A stretch of 64,000 nt of DNA from Pseudomonas sp. (GCF_017744435.1 NZ_JAGIBG010000010.1:1-64000), one strand, 5' to 3'. Positions 29,797 through 39,980 are shown, numbered from the stretch's first letter. The notes: generated by a model not told the origin, from the sequence alone. Made by a program: numbers and translations.

Positions 29797-31140
29797 ATGC
29801 CGACCTGTACGCTCCACCCCCTGCCCTATCAGCCCGACCCCGCCGCTTACTTCGCCCGCCTGCGCCAGGCCCCCGGCGCGATCCTGCTCGACAGTGCCCG
29901 CCCCGGCGCCGAACGCGGCCGCTTCGACCTGCTCAGCGCCTGGCCCGTGCAACACCTGCAGGCCCAGCCCGACGAGGACGGCCGCGCCTTCCTCGAACGC
30001 CTGCGCGCCAGCCTGGCGCAACTGGGTGAAGCACAGCTGCCCACCGGCCTCGAGCTGCCCTTCGCCGGCGGCCTGATCGGCTACCTGAGCTACGACTTCG
30101 GCCGCCGCCTGGAACAGCTGCCCAGCCTGTCGAGCGACGACCTGGCCTTGCCCGATGCGCAGCTGGGCCTGTACGCCTGGGCAATGGTGACCGACCACCT
30201 GCTTGGTACCAGCCAACTGGTGTTCCACCCGAGCCTGGGGCCTGCAGAGCAGCTGCGACTGACGGCATTGTTCGAAGCTGTCGACACTTCGACGCTCGGT
30301 GATTTCCAGCTGCTCGCCCCGATGCAGGGCGACCTGCAACCCGAGCAGTACCAGGCCGCCTTCGACCAGGTGCAGCGCTACATCCAGGCCGGCGACTGCT
30401 ATCAGATCAACCTCACCCAGCGCTTCCGCGCCCCCTGCCAGGGCGACCCGTGGCACGCCTACCAGGCCCTGCGCCAAGCCTGCCCGACGCCGTTCTCCGG
30501 CTACCAGCAACTGGCGGATGGCAGTGCACTGCTGAGCTTCTCCCCGGAGCGCTTCATCCGCGTCAGCCAGGGCCAGGTGGAAACCCGCCCGATCAAGGGC
30601 ACCCGCCCGCGCTCGGCCGACCCTGCCGAAGACGCCCGCAACGCCGAAGAATTGCGCCACAGCGCCAAGGACCGCTCGGAAAACCTGATGATCGTCGACC
30701 TGCTGCGCAACGACCTGGGGCGCACCTGCGAAATCGGCTCGGTGAAGGTGCCGGAGCTGTTCAGCCTGGAAAGCTACCCCAACGTCCACCACCTGGTCAG
30801 CAGCGTCACCGGCCAGCTGGCCCACGACAAGGACGCCCTGGACCTGATTGGCGACAGCTTCCCGGGCGGCTCGATCACCGGCGCGCCGAAGATCCGCGCC
30901 ATGCAGATCATCGACGAGTTGGAACCCACTCGCCGCGCGCTGTACTGCGGCTCGCTGCTGTACGTGGACGTGCGTGGCGAAATGGACAGTTCCATCGCCA
31001 TCCGCAGCCTGCTGGTCAAGGATGGCCAGGTCAGTTGCTGGGGCGGCGGCGCAGTGGTGGCCGACTCGAACTGGCAGGCCGAATACGAGGAATCGATTGC
31101 CAAGGTGCGGGTGCTGATGGAAACGCTGCAGAGCCTTTGA
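29797..31140 (+). CDS. pabB: Aminodeoxychorismate synthase component I
   Basis: PabB aminates chorismate to 4-amino-4-deoxychorismate for p-aminobenzoate and folate. The 447 residues follow the chorismate-binding family. The PIKGT motif (RPIKGTRPR), with its Lys, separates PabB from anthranilate synthase (PIAGT). SFSPERFIRV, SENLMIVDLLRNDLGR and GGSITGAPK are also present. The gene stands alone between the rlo operon and cysH. Confidence 0.93.
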   Translation: MPTCTLHPLPYQPDPAAYFARLRQAPGAILLDSARPGAERGRFDLLSAWPVQHLQAQPDEDGRAFLERLRASLAQLGEAQLPTGLELPFAGGLIGYLSYDFGRRLEQLPSLSSDDLALPDAQLGLYAWAMVTDHLLGTSQLVFHPSLGPAEQLRLTALFEAVDTSTLGDFQLLAPMQGDLQPEQYQAAFDQVQRYIQAGDCYQINLTQRFRAPCQGDPWHAYQALRQACPTPFSGYQQLADGSALLSFSPERFIRVSQGQVETRPIKGTRPRSADPAEDARNAEELRHSAKDRSENLMIVDLLRNDLGRTCEIGSVKVPELFSLESYPNVHHLVSSVTGQLAHDKDALDLIGDSFPGGSITGAPKIRAMQIIDELEPTRRALYCGSLLYVDVRGEMDSSIAIRSLLVKDGQVSCWGGGAVVADSNWQAEYEESIAKVRVLMETLQSL

Positions 31141-31230
31141 GGCTCATCGCCAGGCGTCTACCCCGCCATTTTTTGTTACCATCACCCCATTACGAGCGCA
31201 CAGCGCCACAGCCAAGATGGAAACCGCCTG

Positions 31231-31965
31231 ATGAGCCAACCCTTCGACGTCGCCGCCCTGGCCGCGACCTATGCCAACAAGTCCCCACAGGACATCCTCA
31301 AGCTCGCCTTCGAGCACTTTGGCGACGACCTGTGGATCTCCTTCAGCGGCGCCGAGGATGTGGTGCTGGTCGATATGGCCTGGAAGCTGAACAAGCAGGT
31401 CAAGGTATTCAGCCTCGACACTGGCCGCCTGCACCCGGAGACCTACCGTTTCATCGACCAGGTGCGCGAGCAGTACAACCTGCCGATCGAAATCCTCAGC
31501 CCGGATCGTGCCAAGCTCGACCCGTTCGTCAAGGACAAAGGCCTGTTCAGCTTCTACAAGGACGGCCACGGTGAATGCTGCGGCATCCGCAAGATCGAAC
31601 CGCTGCGGCGCAAGCTCGCCACCGTCAGCGCCTGGGCAACCGGCCAGCGCCGTGACCAGAGCCCAGGCACCCGCAGCCAGGTGGCAGCACTGGAAATCGA
31701 CGGTGCGTTCTCCACGCCCGAGCGCACCCTGTACAAGTTCAACCCGCTGGCGCAGATGACCAGCGAGGAAGTGTGGGGTTACATCCGCATGCTCGAACTG
31801 CCGTACAACAGCCTGCACGAACGCGGCTTCATCAGCATCGGCTGCGAGCCTTGCACGCGCCCGGTGCTGCCGAACCAGCACGAGCGCGAAGGCCGCTGGT
31901 GGTGGGAAGAGTCGACCCAGAAGGAATGCGGGCTGCATGCCGGCAACCTGATCAGCAAGGCCTGA
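31231..31965 (+). CDS. cysH: Phosphoadenylyl/adenylyl-sulfate reductase
   Basis: CysH reduces activated sulfate to sulfite using thioredoxin. The 244 residues show the nucleotide loop [37 protein letters not shown] and the terminal KECGLH. The two Cys pairs (CC and CxxC) would ligate a [4Fe-4S] cluster, so this is the plant/pseudomonad APS-reducing type rather than the cluster-free PAPS type. The regulator cysB lies immediately beyond a shared terminator, on the opposite strand. Confidence 0.95.
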   Translation: MSQPFDVAALAATYANKSPQDILKLAFEHFGDDLWISFSGAEDVVLVDMAWKLNKQVKVFSLDTGRLHPETYRFIDQVREQYNLPIEILSPDRAKLDPFVKDKGLFSFYKDGHGECCGIRKIEPLRRKLATVSAWATGQRRDQSPGTRSQVAALEIDGAFSTPERTLYKFNPLAQMTSEEVWGYIRMLELPYNSLHERGFISIGCEPCTRPVLPNQHEREGRWWWEESTQKECGLHAGNLISKA

Positions 31966-31978
31966 TTCGCAGGCAAAC

Positions 31979-32006
31979 AAAAACCGGCCCGAGGGCCGGT
32001 TTTTTC
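31979..32006. terminator. Bidirectional terminator between cysH and cysB
   Basis: AAAAACCGGCCC-GA-GGGCCGGTTTTTT is symmetric, with A- and T-runs on both sides, and serves the convergent cysH and cysB genes. Confidence 0.92.
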
Positions 32007-32019
32007 GTTTCTGCCGTAC

Positions 32020-33082
<1,063 letters not shown>

Positions 33083-33123
33083 TATTTTGTTACACGCGCC
33101 TCCGAACTAGCCTACTGCCAGCT

Positions 33124-33621
33124 TCACGATTTCCTACGTCCAAGGTGCTGCGAGAGGGGCACCATGTACACTGGCACTGGCGACAGCTGCAGCAACCGCA
33201 CCGCCGTCCGCCCGATTGGTACATCCACCCCGGCACCGGCGGTGTGGCTGCCGAAGATCAGCAGGTCGACGCTCAGCCGCTGTGCCTGTTCGAGGATGAC
33301 CTGCGCCGGGTCACCCTGGCGCACCCGTACCGCCTTGATCAGTGCCAGATCTGCGTCCTCGCCCAATTCGTCACGAAAGTTTTCCAGCACCCGTTGTTCG
33401 ATGTTGGCCATTACCGTGTTGACGCCTTCGCTGTGCAATTCATCCAGCGTCTGCTCATCGAGGTAACTCTGCAGCAGGGACTCGGCGAACTGCCCCATGG
33501 GCTCCACCGCATGAATCACGTAGAGCTCTGCGCTGAAGGCGCGAGCCAGGGTCAGGGCGTGCTGCATGACAAAAGGCGCGTAGACACCGAGGTCGGTGGC
33601 GTACAGCATGGAGCGGATCAT
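33124..33621 (-). CDS. Universal stress protein (UspA family)
   Basis: The protein has 165 residues and one Usp domain: an N-terminal MLYATDLG strand, an ATP-loop-like LLIFGSHTAGAG segment and a closing VRLLQLSPVPVYMV. A GGAGGTCGA ribosome site precedes ATG 33621. These are cytosolic, nucleotide-binding, stress-related proteins. It lies between cysB and the PanE-like gene without sign of an operon. Confidence 0.88.
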   Translation of the reverse strand: MIRSMLYATDLGVYAPFVMQHALTLARAFSAELYVIHAVEPMGQFAESLLQSYLDEQTLDELHSEGVNTVMANIEQRVLENFRDELGEDADLALIKAVRVRQGDPAQVILEQAQRLSVDLLIFGSHTAGAGVDVPIGRTAVRLLQLSPVPVYMVPLSQHLGRRKS

Positions 33622-33725
33622 TCGACCTCCTCGACTGCCGTTGCGGCAGAGCAAGCTTCAGCTTAGCAGCGCACCGGACCCGCGCTTTGCCGTCCGGCGC
33701 ACTGCTGATGCGGCCTGCAGAGGAT

Positions 33726-34673
33726 TCAGCCAGCCCGGTTGGCGTGGTCGATGAAGGCCAGGGCCTGATACAACATTTGCATTCGCGGCAGACTGCAGCC
33801 GGCCGCCTGTGCACGAGCAATCGGCTCGGCATAGATCGCCTGCAGTTCCAGCGGGCGCTGCTGGGCATGGTCGTGGTACATGCTCGGCCAGTAATCGGGC
33901 ATCTGTTCGGTCATTCGAAACAGCTGCTCGGCATAGCCCGCTGGCAGCTCATGCCCGCACGCGGCGGCACCTTGCACCACTTCGGCCATCAGCGCCTGGA
34001 TCAGTTCACGACTGTCGGCATCGGCCATCAGCGGCGTGGTACTGGCCCCCAGCAACACCGAAAGGCCGTTGTACGGCACGTTCCACACCAGTTTCTGCCA
34101 GCGCGCCTGGCCGAGATTGGCCATGGCCTGGGAGTCGATGCCCGCTGCACGAAACAGCCCGGCGCCCGCTTCGACGATCGCCGCACCGCCATCTTCGGCC
34201 GGCCCGCTGTGATAGCCGAGATTGACCGCACCCAGCGCCTGGTGACGAATCACCCCTGGGGCCTGGCGATTGACGCAGATGAAACACAGGCCTCCCAGTA
34301 AATGCAGGTTGCCCGGCAGCGCCGCCCTCAACTGCTCCTCCACGCCGAGGCCATTCTGCAGCAGCACCACCTTGGCATCGGCAGCGGCGGCCTGGACGAT
34401 CAGTGGTGCGAGCCCGGCATTGCGGGTTGCCTTGGCGCCCACCAGCAGCCAGTCGCAGGGCGGCATGTCGGCAGCGCTGGCGTAGGCATTGACCGGCATC
34501 TGCAGCGTGCCATGCACGGCATGCTCGAGTTTCAGGCCCTGTTCACGCACCACGTCATACTCGCTGCGCAGCAGGAAATGCACATCGAAACCGGCGCGTG
34601 CCAGCATCAGCCCATAGAAGCCACCGATAGCACCGCTGCCGATGATGCCGATACGCGGTTTGCGAGGGTTCAT
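33726..34673 (-). CDS. 2-dehydropantoate 2-reductase-like oxidoreductase (PanE/ApbA family)
   Basis: The protein has 315 residues. An N-terminal Rossmann motif GIIGSGAIGGFYG for NADPH is followed by the family segment LLVGAKATRN with its Lys, and a helical C-terminal half with WQKLVWNVPYN and ADSRELIQALMAEV. It reduces ketopantoate or a related 2-keto acid. Several PanE-like paralogues are usual in pseudomonads, so the pantothenate role is not certain. ATG 34673 is preferred over 34685 because of the family-like MNPRKPRIGIIG start. Confidence 0.82.
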   Translation of the reverse strand: MNPRKPRIGIIGSGAIGGFYGLMLARAGFDVHFLLRSEYDVVREQGLKLEHAVHGTLQMPVNAYASAADMPPCDWLLVGAKATRNAGLAPLIVQAAAADAKVVLLQNGLGVEEQLRAALPGNLHLLGGLCFICVNRQAPGVIRHQALGAVNLGYHSGPAEDGGAAIVEAGAGLFRAAGIDSQAMANLGQARWQKLVWNVPYNGLSVLLGASTTPLMADADSRELIQALMAEVVQGAAACGHELPAGYAEQLFRMTEQMPDYWPSMYHDHAQQRPLELQAIYAEPIARAQAAGCSLPRMQMLYQALAFIDHANRAG

Positions 34674-34907
34674 GCTGCTCTCCATCTCTTATTCTGATGC
34701 GCATTTCTACACCGTTTGCGGCTTTCTGCGCACCCTGAATGCAGTTCAAGCCCCTTGCGCCAGGGAAAAACCCTGCACTGCGTGGCTCAGGCCATTGTCG
34801 CGCCCCCAGTAACGCGCTAAGGTTCTGCTCCCCGCTGCGAACATTATTGCTGCTGGGCCGCACGGGGATTGCTGGCGGCCGGCACCCGTGACCTGACGAG
34901 TAACACG

Positions 34908-35984
34908 ATGGCTGATTTACCGATCGACGACCTTAACGTTGCTTCCAACGAGACCTTGATCACCCCCGATCAGCTCAAGAAGGAAATCCCCCTCAGCGCC
35001 AAGGCCCTGCAGACCGTGACTGCCGGCCGCGAAGTGGTGCGCAATATCCTCGACGGCAAGGACCATCGCCTGTTCGTGGTGGTCGGCCCCTGCTCCATCC
35101 ATGACATCAAGGCCGCCCACGAATACGCCGAGCGCCTCAAGGTGCTGGCCGAGGAAGTGTCCGATACGCTGTACCTGGTCATGCGTGTGTACTTTGAAAA
35201 GCCACGCACCACCGTTGGCTGGAAAGGCCTGATCAACGACCCGTACCTGGATGACTCGTTCAAGATCCAGGACGGCCTGCACATTGGCCGCCAGCTGCTG
35301 CTGGACCTGGCCGAAATGGGCCTGCCGACCGCCACCGAGGCACTCGACCCGATCTCCCCGCAGTACCTGCAGGACCTGATCAGCTGGTCGGCCATCGGCG
35401 CCCGCACCACCGAATCGCAAACCCACCGCGAGATGGCGTCGGGCCTGTCTTCGGCGGTCGGCTTCAAGAACGGCACCGATGGCGGCCTGACCGTGGCCAT
35501 CAACGCCCTGCAGTCGGTGTCCAAGCCGCACCGCTTCCTCGGCATCAACCAGGAAGGCGGCGTGTCGATCGTCACCACCAAGGGCAACCCGTATGGCCAC
35601 GTGGTGCTGCGTGGCGGCAACGGCAAGCCGAACTACGATTCGGTCAGTGTCGCCCTGTGCGAACAGGACCTGGCCAAGGCCAAGATCAAGGCCAATATCA
35701 TGGTCGACTGCAGCCACGCCAACTCCAACAAGGACCCGGCCCTGCAGCCACTGGTCATGGAGAACGTCGCCAACCAGATCCTCGAAGGCAACCAGTCGAT
35801 CATCGGCCTGATGGTCGAAAGCCACCTGAACTGGGGCTGCCAGTCGATCCCGAAAAACCTCGACGAACTGCAGTACGGCGTGTCGATCACCGATGCCTGC
35901 ATCGACTGGTCGGCCACCGAAAAAACCCTGCGCAGCATGCACGCCAAGCTCAAGGACGTGTTGCCACAGCGCAAGCGCAGCTGA
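34908..35984 (+). CDS. aroF: 3-deoxy-7-phosphoheptulonate (DAHP) synthase, class I
   Basis: DAHP synthase condenses phosphoenolpyruvate and erythrose 4-phosphate, the first step of the shikimate pathway. The 358 residues belong to class I (AroFGH): VVVGPCSIHD, MRVYFEKPRTTVGWKG, QTHREMASGLS, VDCSHANSNK and the ends of the barrel are present. Which aromatic amino acid inhibits it cannot be decided from the sequence; I remember the corresponding P. putida gene as aroF-I. It is followed by a clear terminator. Confidence 0.93.
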   Translation: MADLPIDDLNVASNETLITPDQLKKEIPLSAKALQTVTAGREVVRNILDGKDHRLFVVVGPCSIHDIKAAHEYAERLKVLAEEVSDTLYLVMRVYFEKPRTTVGWKGLINDPYLDDSFKIQDGLHIGRQLLLDLAEMGLPTATEALDPISPQYLQDLISWSAIGARTTESQTHREMASGLSSAVGFKNGTDGGLTVAINALQSVSKPHRFLGINQEGGVSIVTTKGNPYGHVVLRGGNGKPNYDSVSVALCEQDLAKAKIKANIMVDCSHANSNKDPALQPLVMENVANQILEGNQSIIGLMVESHLNWGCQSIPKNLDELQYGVSITDACIDWSATEKTLRSMHAKLKDVLPQRKRS

Positions 35985-36001
35985 GTTTCAGCGCAATGAA
36001 A

Positions 36002-36027
36002 AACGCCGGGCATTGCCCGGCGTTGTT
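36002..36027 (+). terminator. Terminator of the DAHP synthase gene
   Basis: AACGCCGGGC-ATT-GCCCGGCGTT is followed by a short GTTGTC stretch. The stem is strong and the T-run weak. Confidence 0.7.
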
Positions 36028-36047
36028 GTCTCTGGCGCCTGGCCCGT

Positions 36048-36329
36048 TCAGACCTTGCTCGAATGGCGCTGCTGACGCTCCATGTAGCGCTCAACGTACG
36101 AACAGGAAGGGATCACCGTGTAACCCATCTGGTCGGCGTACTCGAGGGCCTTCTCGGTCAACGCTGCTGCGATCCCGCGGCCACGCAGGGCGTTGGGCAC
36201 GAAAGTGCGATAGATGTCCAGCGTCTGCTTGCCCAGGTCCATGTACGTCAGGTAGGCACGATGACCGTCCACGTTGGTTTCGAACTGATGACCGGCCTGG
36301 TCATGGTGGATGGTCAGCGCTTCACTCAT
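36048..36329 (-). CDS. GNAT-family N-acetyltransferase (YjdJ-like)
   Basis: The protein has 93 residues. This compact acetyltransferase-fold protein has the acetyl-CoA loop ALRGRGIAAALTEKAL and the closing VIPSCSYVERYM motif seen in the short GNAT_YjdJ group. The ATG at 36329 follows GGAG by five bases; a GTG one codon earlier is less well placed. The substrate is unknown. It is convergent with the DAHP synthase gene. Confidence 0.8.
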   Translation of the reverse strand: MSEALTIHHDQAGHQFETNVDGHRAYLTYMDLGKQTLDIYRTFVPNALRGRGIAAALTEKALEYADQMGYTVIPSCSYVERYMERQQRHSSKV

Positions 36330-36745
36330 CACTACTCCTCGCAGGCCTTTCTGGCAGACCCTTACCTTAACCGATGTGGTTTTATCCGGCGGAGGAACCT
36401 CAACGCCACCTCTTGCCCCTTGGACCCCTTGCCGACAGCAATCGTTCGACCGGATCGGGCACTCCCAAATAGTAGGCGCCGCAAGCGGGATTACTCAAGG
36501 TGGCCAGCGTTAAAAAGTAGCAGGAAGCCACGCCAGTGGCCTTGCCCTGGCACGCCCTGCAACAGCAACCGGATGTTGTTGTGCTTAAGACGCTGAGGGA
36601 CAGTTAAAGTCACCGTTAGTTCAACAAAAAAGTTCCTGTACTACAATCGCTTGCGCCCGCTACACGGTTTTTTCACAAAACCCCCGCAAATCTTGTCGGT
36701 GTGACCTCGCGCAACATTTTTTTTGCAGTTCTTGCGCTCTGTCAG
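36330..36745. other. Intergenic region between the GNAT gene and the oprI promoter
   Basis: About 410 bases have no recognisable gene. Small hairpins are present (for example GCCAC-GCCA-GTGGC at 36527-36540) but no terminator-like T-run. The right end becomes AT-rich towards the oprI promoter. Confidence 0.4.
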
Positions 36746-36773
36746 TTTACTTACTACAAGTAATGGGTACTAT
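36746..36773 (+). promoter_or_regulatory. Promoter of oprI
   Basis: TTTACT (36746-36751), a 16-base spacer and TACTAT (36768-36773) match the housekeeping promoter pattern. The implied leader is about 60 bases and ends in AAGGGG before the start codon. Confidence 0.6.
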
Positions 36774-36840
36774 GTACGCCGGCCAGTTTCTCTTTTCCGA
36801 GAGATGGCTATTTAATAGAAAGTCCTTGAAGGGGAACACG

Positions 36841-37092
36841 ATGAACAACGTTCTGAAATTCTCTGCTCTGGCTCTGGCCGCAGTTCTGGCTACCGGTTGC
36901 AGCAGCGTATCCAAAGAAACCGAAGCTCGTCTGACTGCGACTGAAGACGCAGCAGCTCGCGCTCAAGCCCGTGCTGATGAAGCCTACCGTAAGGCTGACG
37001 ACGCAATGGCAGCCGCTCAGAAGGCTCAGCAGACCGCTGACGAAGCCAACGAGCGCGCTCTGCGTATGCTGGACAAAGCCAGCCGCAAGTAA
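36841..37092 (+). CDS. oprI: Major outer-membrane lipoprotein OprI (Lpp)
   Basis: OprI is the small abundant murein lipoprotein. The 83 residues have a lipoprotein signal ending in the lipobox LATGC (Cys near residue 20), a helical heptad body rich in Ala ([17 protein letters not shown]) and a C-terminal Lys (LDKASRK), the residue joined to peptidoglycan by L,D-transpeptidases. AAGGGG precedes ATG 36841. Its codon choice differs from its neighbours (many GCT, CGT and GAA codons), typical of very highly expressed genes. An L,D-transpeptidase gene lies convergently downstream. Confidence 0.96.
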   Translation: MNNVLKFSALALAAVLATGCSSVSKETEARLTATEDAAARAQARADEAYRKADDAMAAAQKAQQTADEANERALRMLDKASRK

Positions 37093-37114
37093 TAATCCTC
37101 ACGGATTGTTATGG

Positions 37115-37146
37115 AGCCGACCCACTTGTGGGTCGGCTTTTTTATT
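37115..37146 (+). terminator. Terminator of oprI
   Basis: AGCCGACCCAC-TT-GTGGGTCGGCT is followed by TTTTTATT, 22 bases after the stop codon. Confidence 0.95.
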
Positions 37147-37179
37147 GCCTGGACAAAAGCCCTACTCCGGAAACGAAGA

Positions 37180-37211
37180 GGCCCGCAGCAGGCTGTTGAC
37201 CTGAGCGGGCC
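37180..37211 (-). terminator. Possible terminator of the L,D-transpeptidase gene
   Basis: GGCCCGC and GCGGGCC pair across an 18-base loop. On the minus strand the stem is followed by a T-rich TCTTCGTTTCC. It is a moderate match only. Confidence 0.4.
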
Positions 37212-37231
37212 CCGGGGGTGCTGCAAAAGCG

Positions 37232-38209
37232 TTACTGCAGTTCGGGCGGGATGCTCGAAACCATAGGTGCGGCACCCTGGTTATTGACAGGCACGGCAAT
37301 TTCCACCGGCATACCGTCTTCCGCGGCAACCACGTCACGCACCATGTCCCAGTTCATGCGCAGGTTGTTGGCCAGGTCTTCACGCTTGAGCAAGGCATTG
37401 ATGACCGCCGTATGCTTGTCGACCACAGATGGGTTGCCATGATCGTCCAGCGGCGTGTGCGCCTCTAGGTAAACCTTGCCGCCACTGATGCCGAACTTGT
37501 AAGGCTCGTTGATGATGCGCACCGGCGTCCCCACCGGCACCATCTTCGACAGTTCCAGCACGTTGTTGTTGAGCATGCGGAAGCAGCCATGGCTGGTGCG
37601 CATGCCGATACCGAACTTCTTGTTTGAACCGTGGATCAGGTAGCCCGGTACACCCAGGGTGAACTTGAACGGCCCAAGCGGGTTGTCCGGGCCGGCAGGC
37701 ACGACGGTCGGCAGGATGTCACCGTCTGCAGCGTGCTCGGCACGGATCGAGGCGGGTGGAGTCCAGGTCGGATTCGGCGTCTTCGCGGTGATCTTGGTCA
37801 TCGCCACAGGCGAGCCCCAGCCCTCGCGACCGATGCCCAGCGGGAAGGTATGCACCACATTCTGCCCTTTCGGGTAGTAATACATACGGTACTCGGCCAG
37901 GTTGATGACGATGCCTTCACGCGGCCCCGGCGGCAGGATGTAGCGGGTCGGCAGGATGATCTCGGTACCGGCGCCCGGCAGCCATGGGTCGACACCCGGG
38001 TTGGCGGCGATCATTTCCAGGTAGCCGAGGTCGTTGGCAGTGCCGATGTCGGCAAAGGTGTCTTCGTACTTGGCCTTGATCGTCTGGACCTGGCCAACGA
38101 CGTCTTCACCGGGTGGTGGCAGTGGCAGCTCCAGCGCAGCAGCGGGGCCCGCTACCAGCAGGGCGGCCAGGGACAGGCAACGGGTGACGGCGGGAAAGCG
38201 CGGCAACAT
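37232..38209 (-). CDS. L,D-transpeptidase (YkuD/ErfK-YbiS family)
   Basis: The protein has 325 residues. A signal peptide (about 1-26, ending AAALE) is followed by a LysM-like segment (about 40-85, YEDTFADIGTANDLGYLEMI) and the YkuD domain with the catalytic HGSN...SHGCFRM motif (Cys nucleophile). These enzymes attach murein lipoprotein to peptidoglycan or form 3-3 cross-links. Its position beside oprI suggests the former. A TTG at 38236 could add nine residues, but ATG 38209 starts at the signal peptide. Confidence 0.9.
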   Translation of the reverse strand: MLPRFPAVTRCLSLAALLVAGPAAALELPLPPPGEDVVGQVQTIKAKYEDTFADIGTANDLGYLEMIAANPGVDPWLPGAGTEIILPTRYILPPGPREGIVINLAEYRMYYYPKGQNVVHTFPLGIGREGWGSPVAMTKITAKTPNPTWTPPASIRAEHAADGDILPTVVPAGPDNPLGPFKFTLGVPGYLIHGSNKKFGIGMRTSHGCFRMLNNNVLELSKMVPVGTPVRIINEPYKFGISGGKVYLEAHTPLDDHGNPSVVDKHTAVINALLKREDLANNLRMNWDMVRDVVAAEDGMPVEIAVPVNNQGAAPMVSSIPPELQ

Positions 38210-38340
38210 CCGGTAAATCCTTCGAAAGGTAGTCAAGAATCACGATTGTACACCCGCCTCGCTGCAAGCGGGAGGCATTGGCGCCTTGCAAGCGTTTCAG
38301 ATGATGAAAGGTGCACTCAATTGCGCACCTGCAATTCACC

Positions 38341-38622
38341 TCAGAGCTCGGGCCAGACCGGCCGCATGCCGCGGCGCTGGGCATCGAGAATCGCCCGGCA
38401 CAGGTCGCACAGGCGCCCGTCACGGTAGATGCTGCGAGGCACACCGGACCAGCGTGGCTGCGCAGGCAGCAGGCCGCCGCACAAGGTACGGTCGACCGGC
38501 ACGCCGAGTTCGAGTTGACGGGCCACGAGGTGGACGCGGATTTCCTGGCAAGCGAACAGGTCGAGCTGCTCATCGGGCTCGATCAGTTGATAGGCAAACA
38601 AGGACCAGGCAGGGCGCGGCAT
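38341..38622 (-). CDS. Conserved hypothetical protein
   Basis: The protein has 93 residues, starting MPRPAWSLFAYQLIEPDEQL. It contains three Cys (FACQE, RTLCGG, LCDLC) that might bind a metal, and ends RRGMRPVWPEL. I believe such proteins occur in other pseudomonads but cannot assign a family or function. No signal peptide is seen. It lies between the L,D-transpeptidase gene and tesA on the same strand. Confidence 0.55.
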   Translation of the reverse strand: MPRPAWSLFAYQLIEPDEQLDLFACQEIRVHLVARQLELGVPVDRTLCGGLLPAQPRWSGVPRSIYRDGRLCDLCRAILDAQRRGMRPVWPEL

Positions 38623-38680
38623 CGGGGGCTCTCGAAACGGGGGGCGCAACATTAGCCGAAAGCCGGCCCCGTTTAAAGCG

Positions 38681-39286
38681 TCACAACAAGGGTTTTATCG
38701 CCGGCCAGGCATTTTCCAGCAAACGCTGCTGGGCACCCTGTGCCGGATGGATGCCATCGGCCTGCATCATCCCCGGTACTCCCCCTACCCCTTCGAGGAA
38801 GAACGGCACCAGCGCCACCTGTTTTTCCGTTGCCAGCTGTTCATAGACGTTGGCAAAGGCCGTGGTATAGCGCACGCCATAGTTCGGTGGCAGGCGCATG
38901 CCCAGCAGCAGCACCTTGGCCCCTGCCTTGCGGGCACTCTCGATCATCGAGGCAAGATTTTGTTGCAATTGCTGCGGAGGCTGCCCACGCAGGCCATCGT
39001 TGCCTCCCAACTCCAACACAACCAGGCTCGGCTTGTGTGCTGCAAGCAGCGCCGGCAGCCGCGCCTGGCCACCTGCACTGGTGTCGCCACTGATCGACGC
39101 GTTGACCACCTGATCGTCGAAACCTTCGTCCTTGAGCCGGGTCTGCAACAAAGAGACCCACCCCTGGCGGGTATCCAGGCCAAAACCGGCGCTGATACTA
39201 TCGCCGACAACCAGCAATGTTCCCGCTGCCGCGCTCTGGGCCAGGCAATACAGGGCCAGACCGGCACTCAACCACCACACTCGCAT
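38681..39286 (-). CDS. tesA: Arylesterase / acyl-CoA thioesterase I (TesA, SGNH hydrolase)
   Basis: The protein has 201 residues with a signal peptide (LALYCLAQSAAAG) and the SGNH blocks: VVGDSISAGFG (Ser nucleophile), LGGNDGLRG (Asn) and ADGIHP (Asp and His). It is a periplasmic esterase and thioesterase. The ATG at 39286 is used; an alternative ATG at 39298 would overlap the divergent ABC gene start. It is paired head-to-head with a YbbA-type ABC gene, as in other gamma-proteobacteria. Confidence 0.93.
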   Translation of the reverse strand: MRVWWLSAGLALYCLAQSAAAGTLLVVGDSISAGFGLDTRQGWVSLLQTRLKDEGFDDQVVNASISGDTSAGGQARLPALLAAHKPSLVVLELGGNDGLRGQPPQQLQQNLASMIESARKAGAKVLLLGMRLPPNYGVRYTTAFANVYEQLATEKQVALVPFFLEGVGGVPGMMQADGIHPAQGAQQRLLENAWPAIKPLL

Positions 39287-39296
39287 CGGATTCTCC

Positions 39297-39980
39297 ATGG
39301 GCCCCAGCATTCTCGTTGCGCAGAACCTTAGCAAAGTGGTCCCCAGCGCGGAAGGTGACCTGACCATCCTCCATGCCCTCTCCCTCGACCTCGCCCAGGG
39401 CGACAGCCTGGCCATCGTCGGCGCCTCTGGCTCGGGCAAGTCGACCCTGCTCGGGCTGCTCGCCGGCCTCGACCGCCCCAGCGCCGGCCAGGTCATCCTC
39501 GCCGGTCACGACCTCGGCCCACTGGACGAGGACCAACGCGCCAGGGTTCGCGCCGAGCATGTCGGCTTCGTCTTTCAGTCGTTCCAGCTGCTCGACAGCC
39601 TCAACGCCCTGGAGAACGTGATGCTGCCGCTGGAGCTGGACGGTCGGCGCGACGCTCGCGAGCACGCCCGCACCCTGCTGGAGCGCGTCGGCCTGGGCAA
39701 GCGGCTGACCCACACTCCGCGCCAGCTTTCCGGCGGCGAGCAGCAGCGAGTCGCCATTGCCCGCGCCTTCGCCGCACAACCGGCAGTGCTGTTTGCAGAC
39801 GAACCCACCGGCAACCTCGACAGCCATACCGGCGAGCGCATCAGCGACCTGCTGTTCGAGCTGAACAAGGAGCGCGGCACCACTCTGGTGCTGGTCACCC
39901 ATGACGAGCGCCTGGCCCGGCGCTGCCGCCGCCAGATCCGCCTGGACGCAGGCCGCCTGGTGGCGCCGGTGGAGGCCTGA
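39297..39980 (+). CDS. ABC transporter ATP-binding protein (YbbA/LolD type)
   Basis: The protein has 227 residues with Walker A GASGSGKST, signature LSGGEQQRVAIA, Walker B VLFADEPTGNLD and the H-loop LVTHDERL. It partners the FtsX-type permease that overlaps its stop by one base. The start codon is only ten bases from the tesA start on the other strand. In E. coli the equivalent YbbA-YbbP pair works alongside TesA, with an unknown export substrate. Confidence 0.92.
   Translation: MGPSILVAQNLSKVVPSAEGDLTILHALSLDLAQGDSLAIVGASGSGKSTLLGLLAGLDRPSAGQVILAGHDLGPLDEDQRARVRAEHVGFVFQSFQLLDSLNALENVMLPLELDGRRDAREHARTLLERVGLGKRLTHTPRQLSGGEQQRVAIARAFAAQPAVLFADEPTGNLDSHTGERISDLLFELNKERGTTLVLVTHDERLARRCRRQIRLDAGRLVAPVEA

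Noticed and set aside
36548..36564. CTGGCACGCCCTGCAAC, resembling a sigma54 promoter upstream of oprI
   Set aside because: Only eight bases separate the GG and GC elements, whereas sigma54 promoters need ten. A good housekeeping promoter lies closer to oprI.
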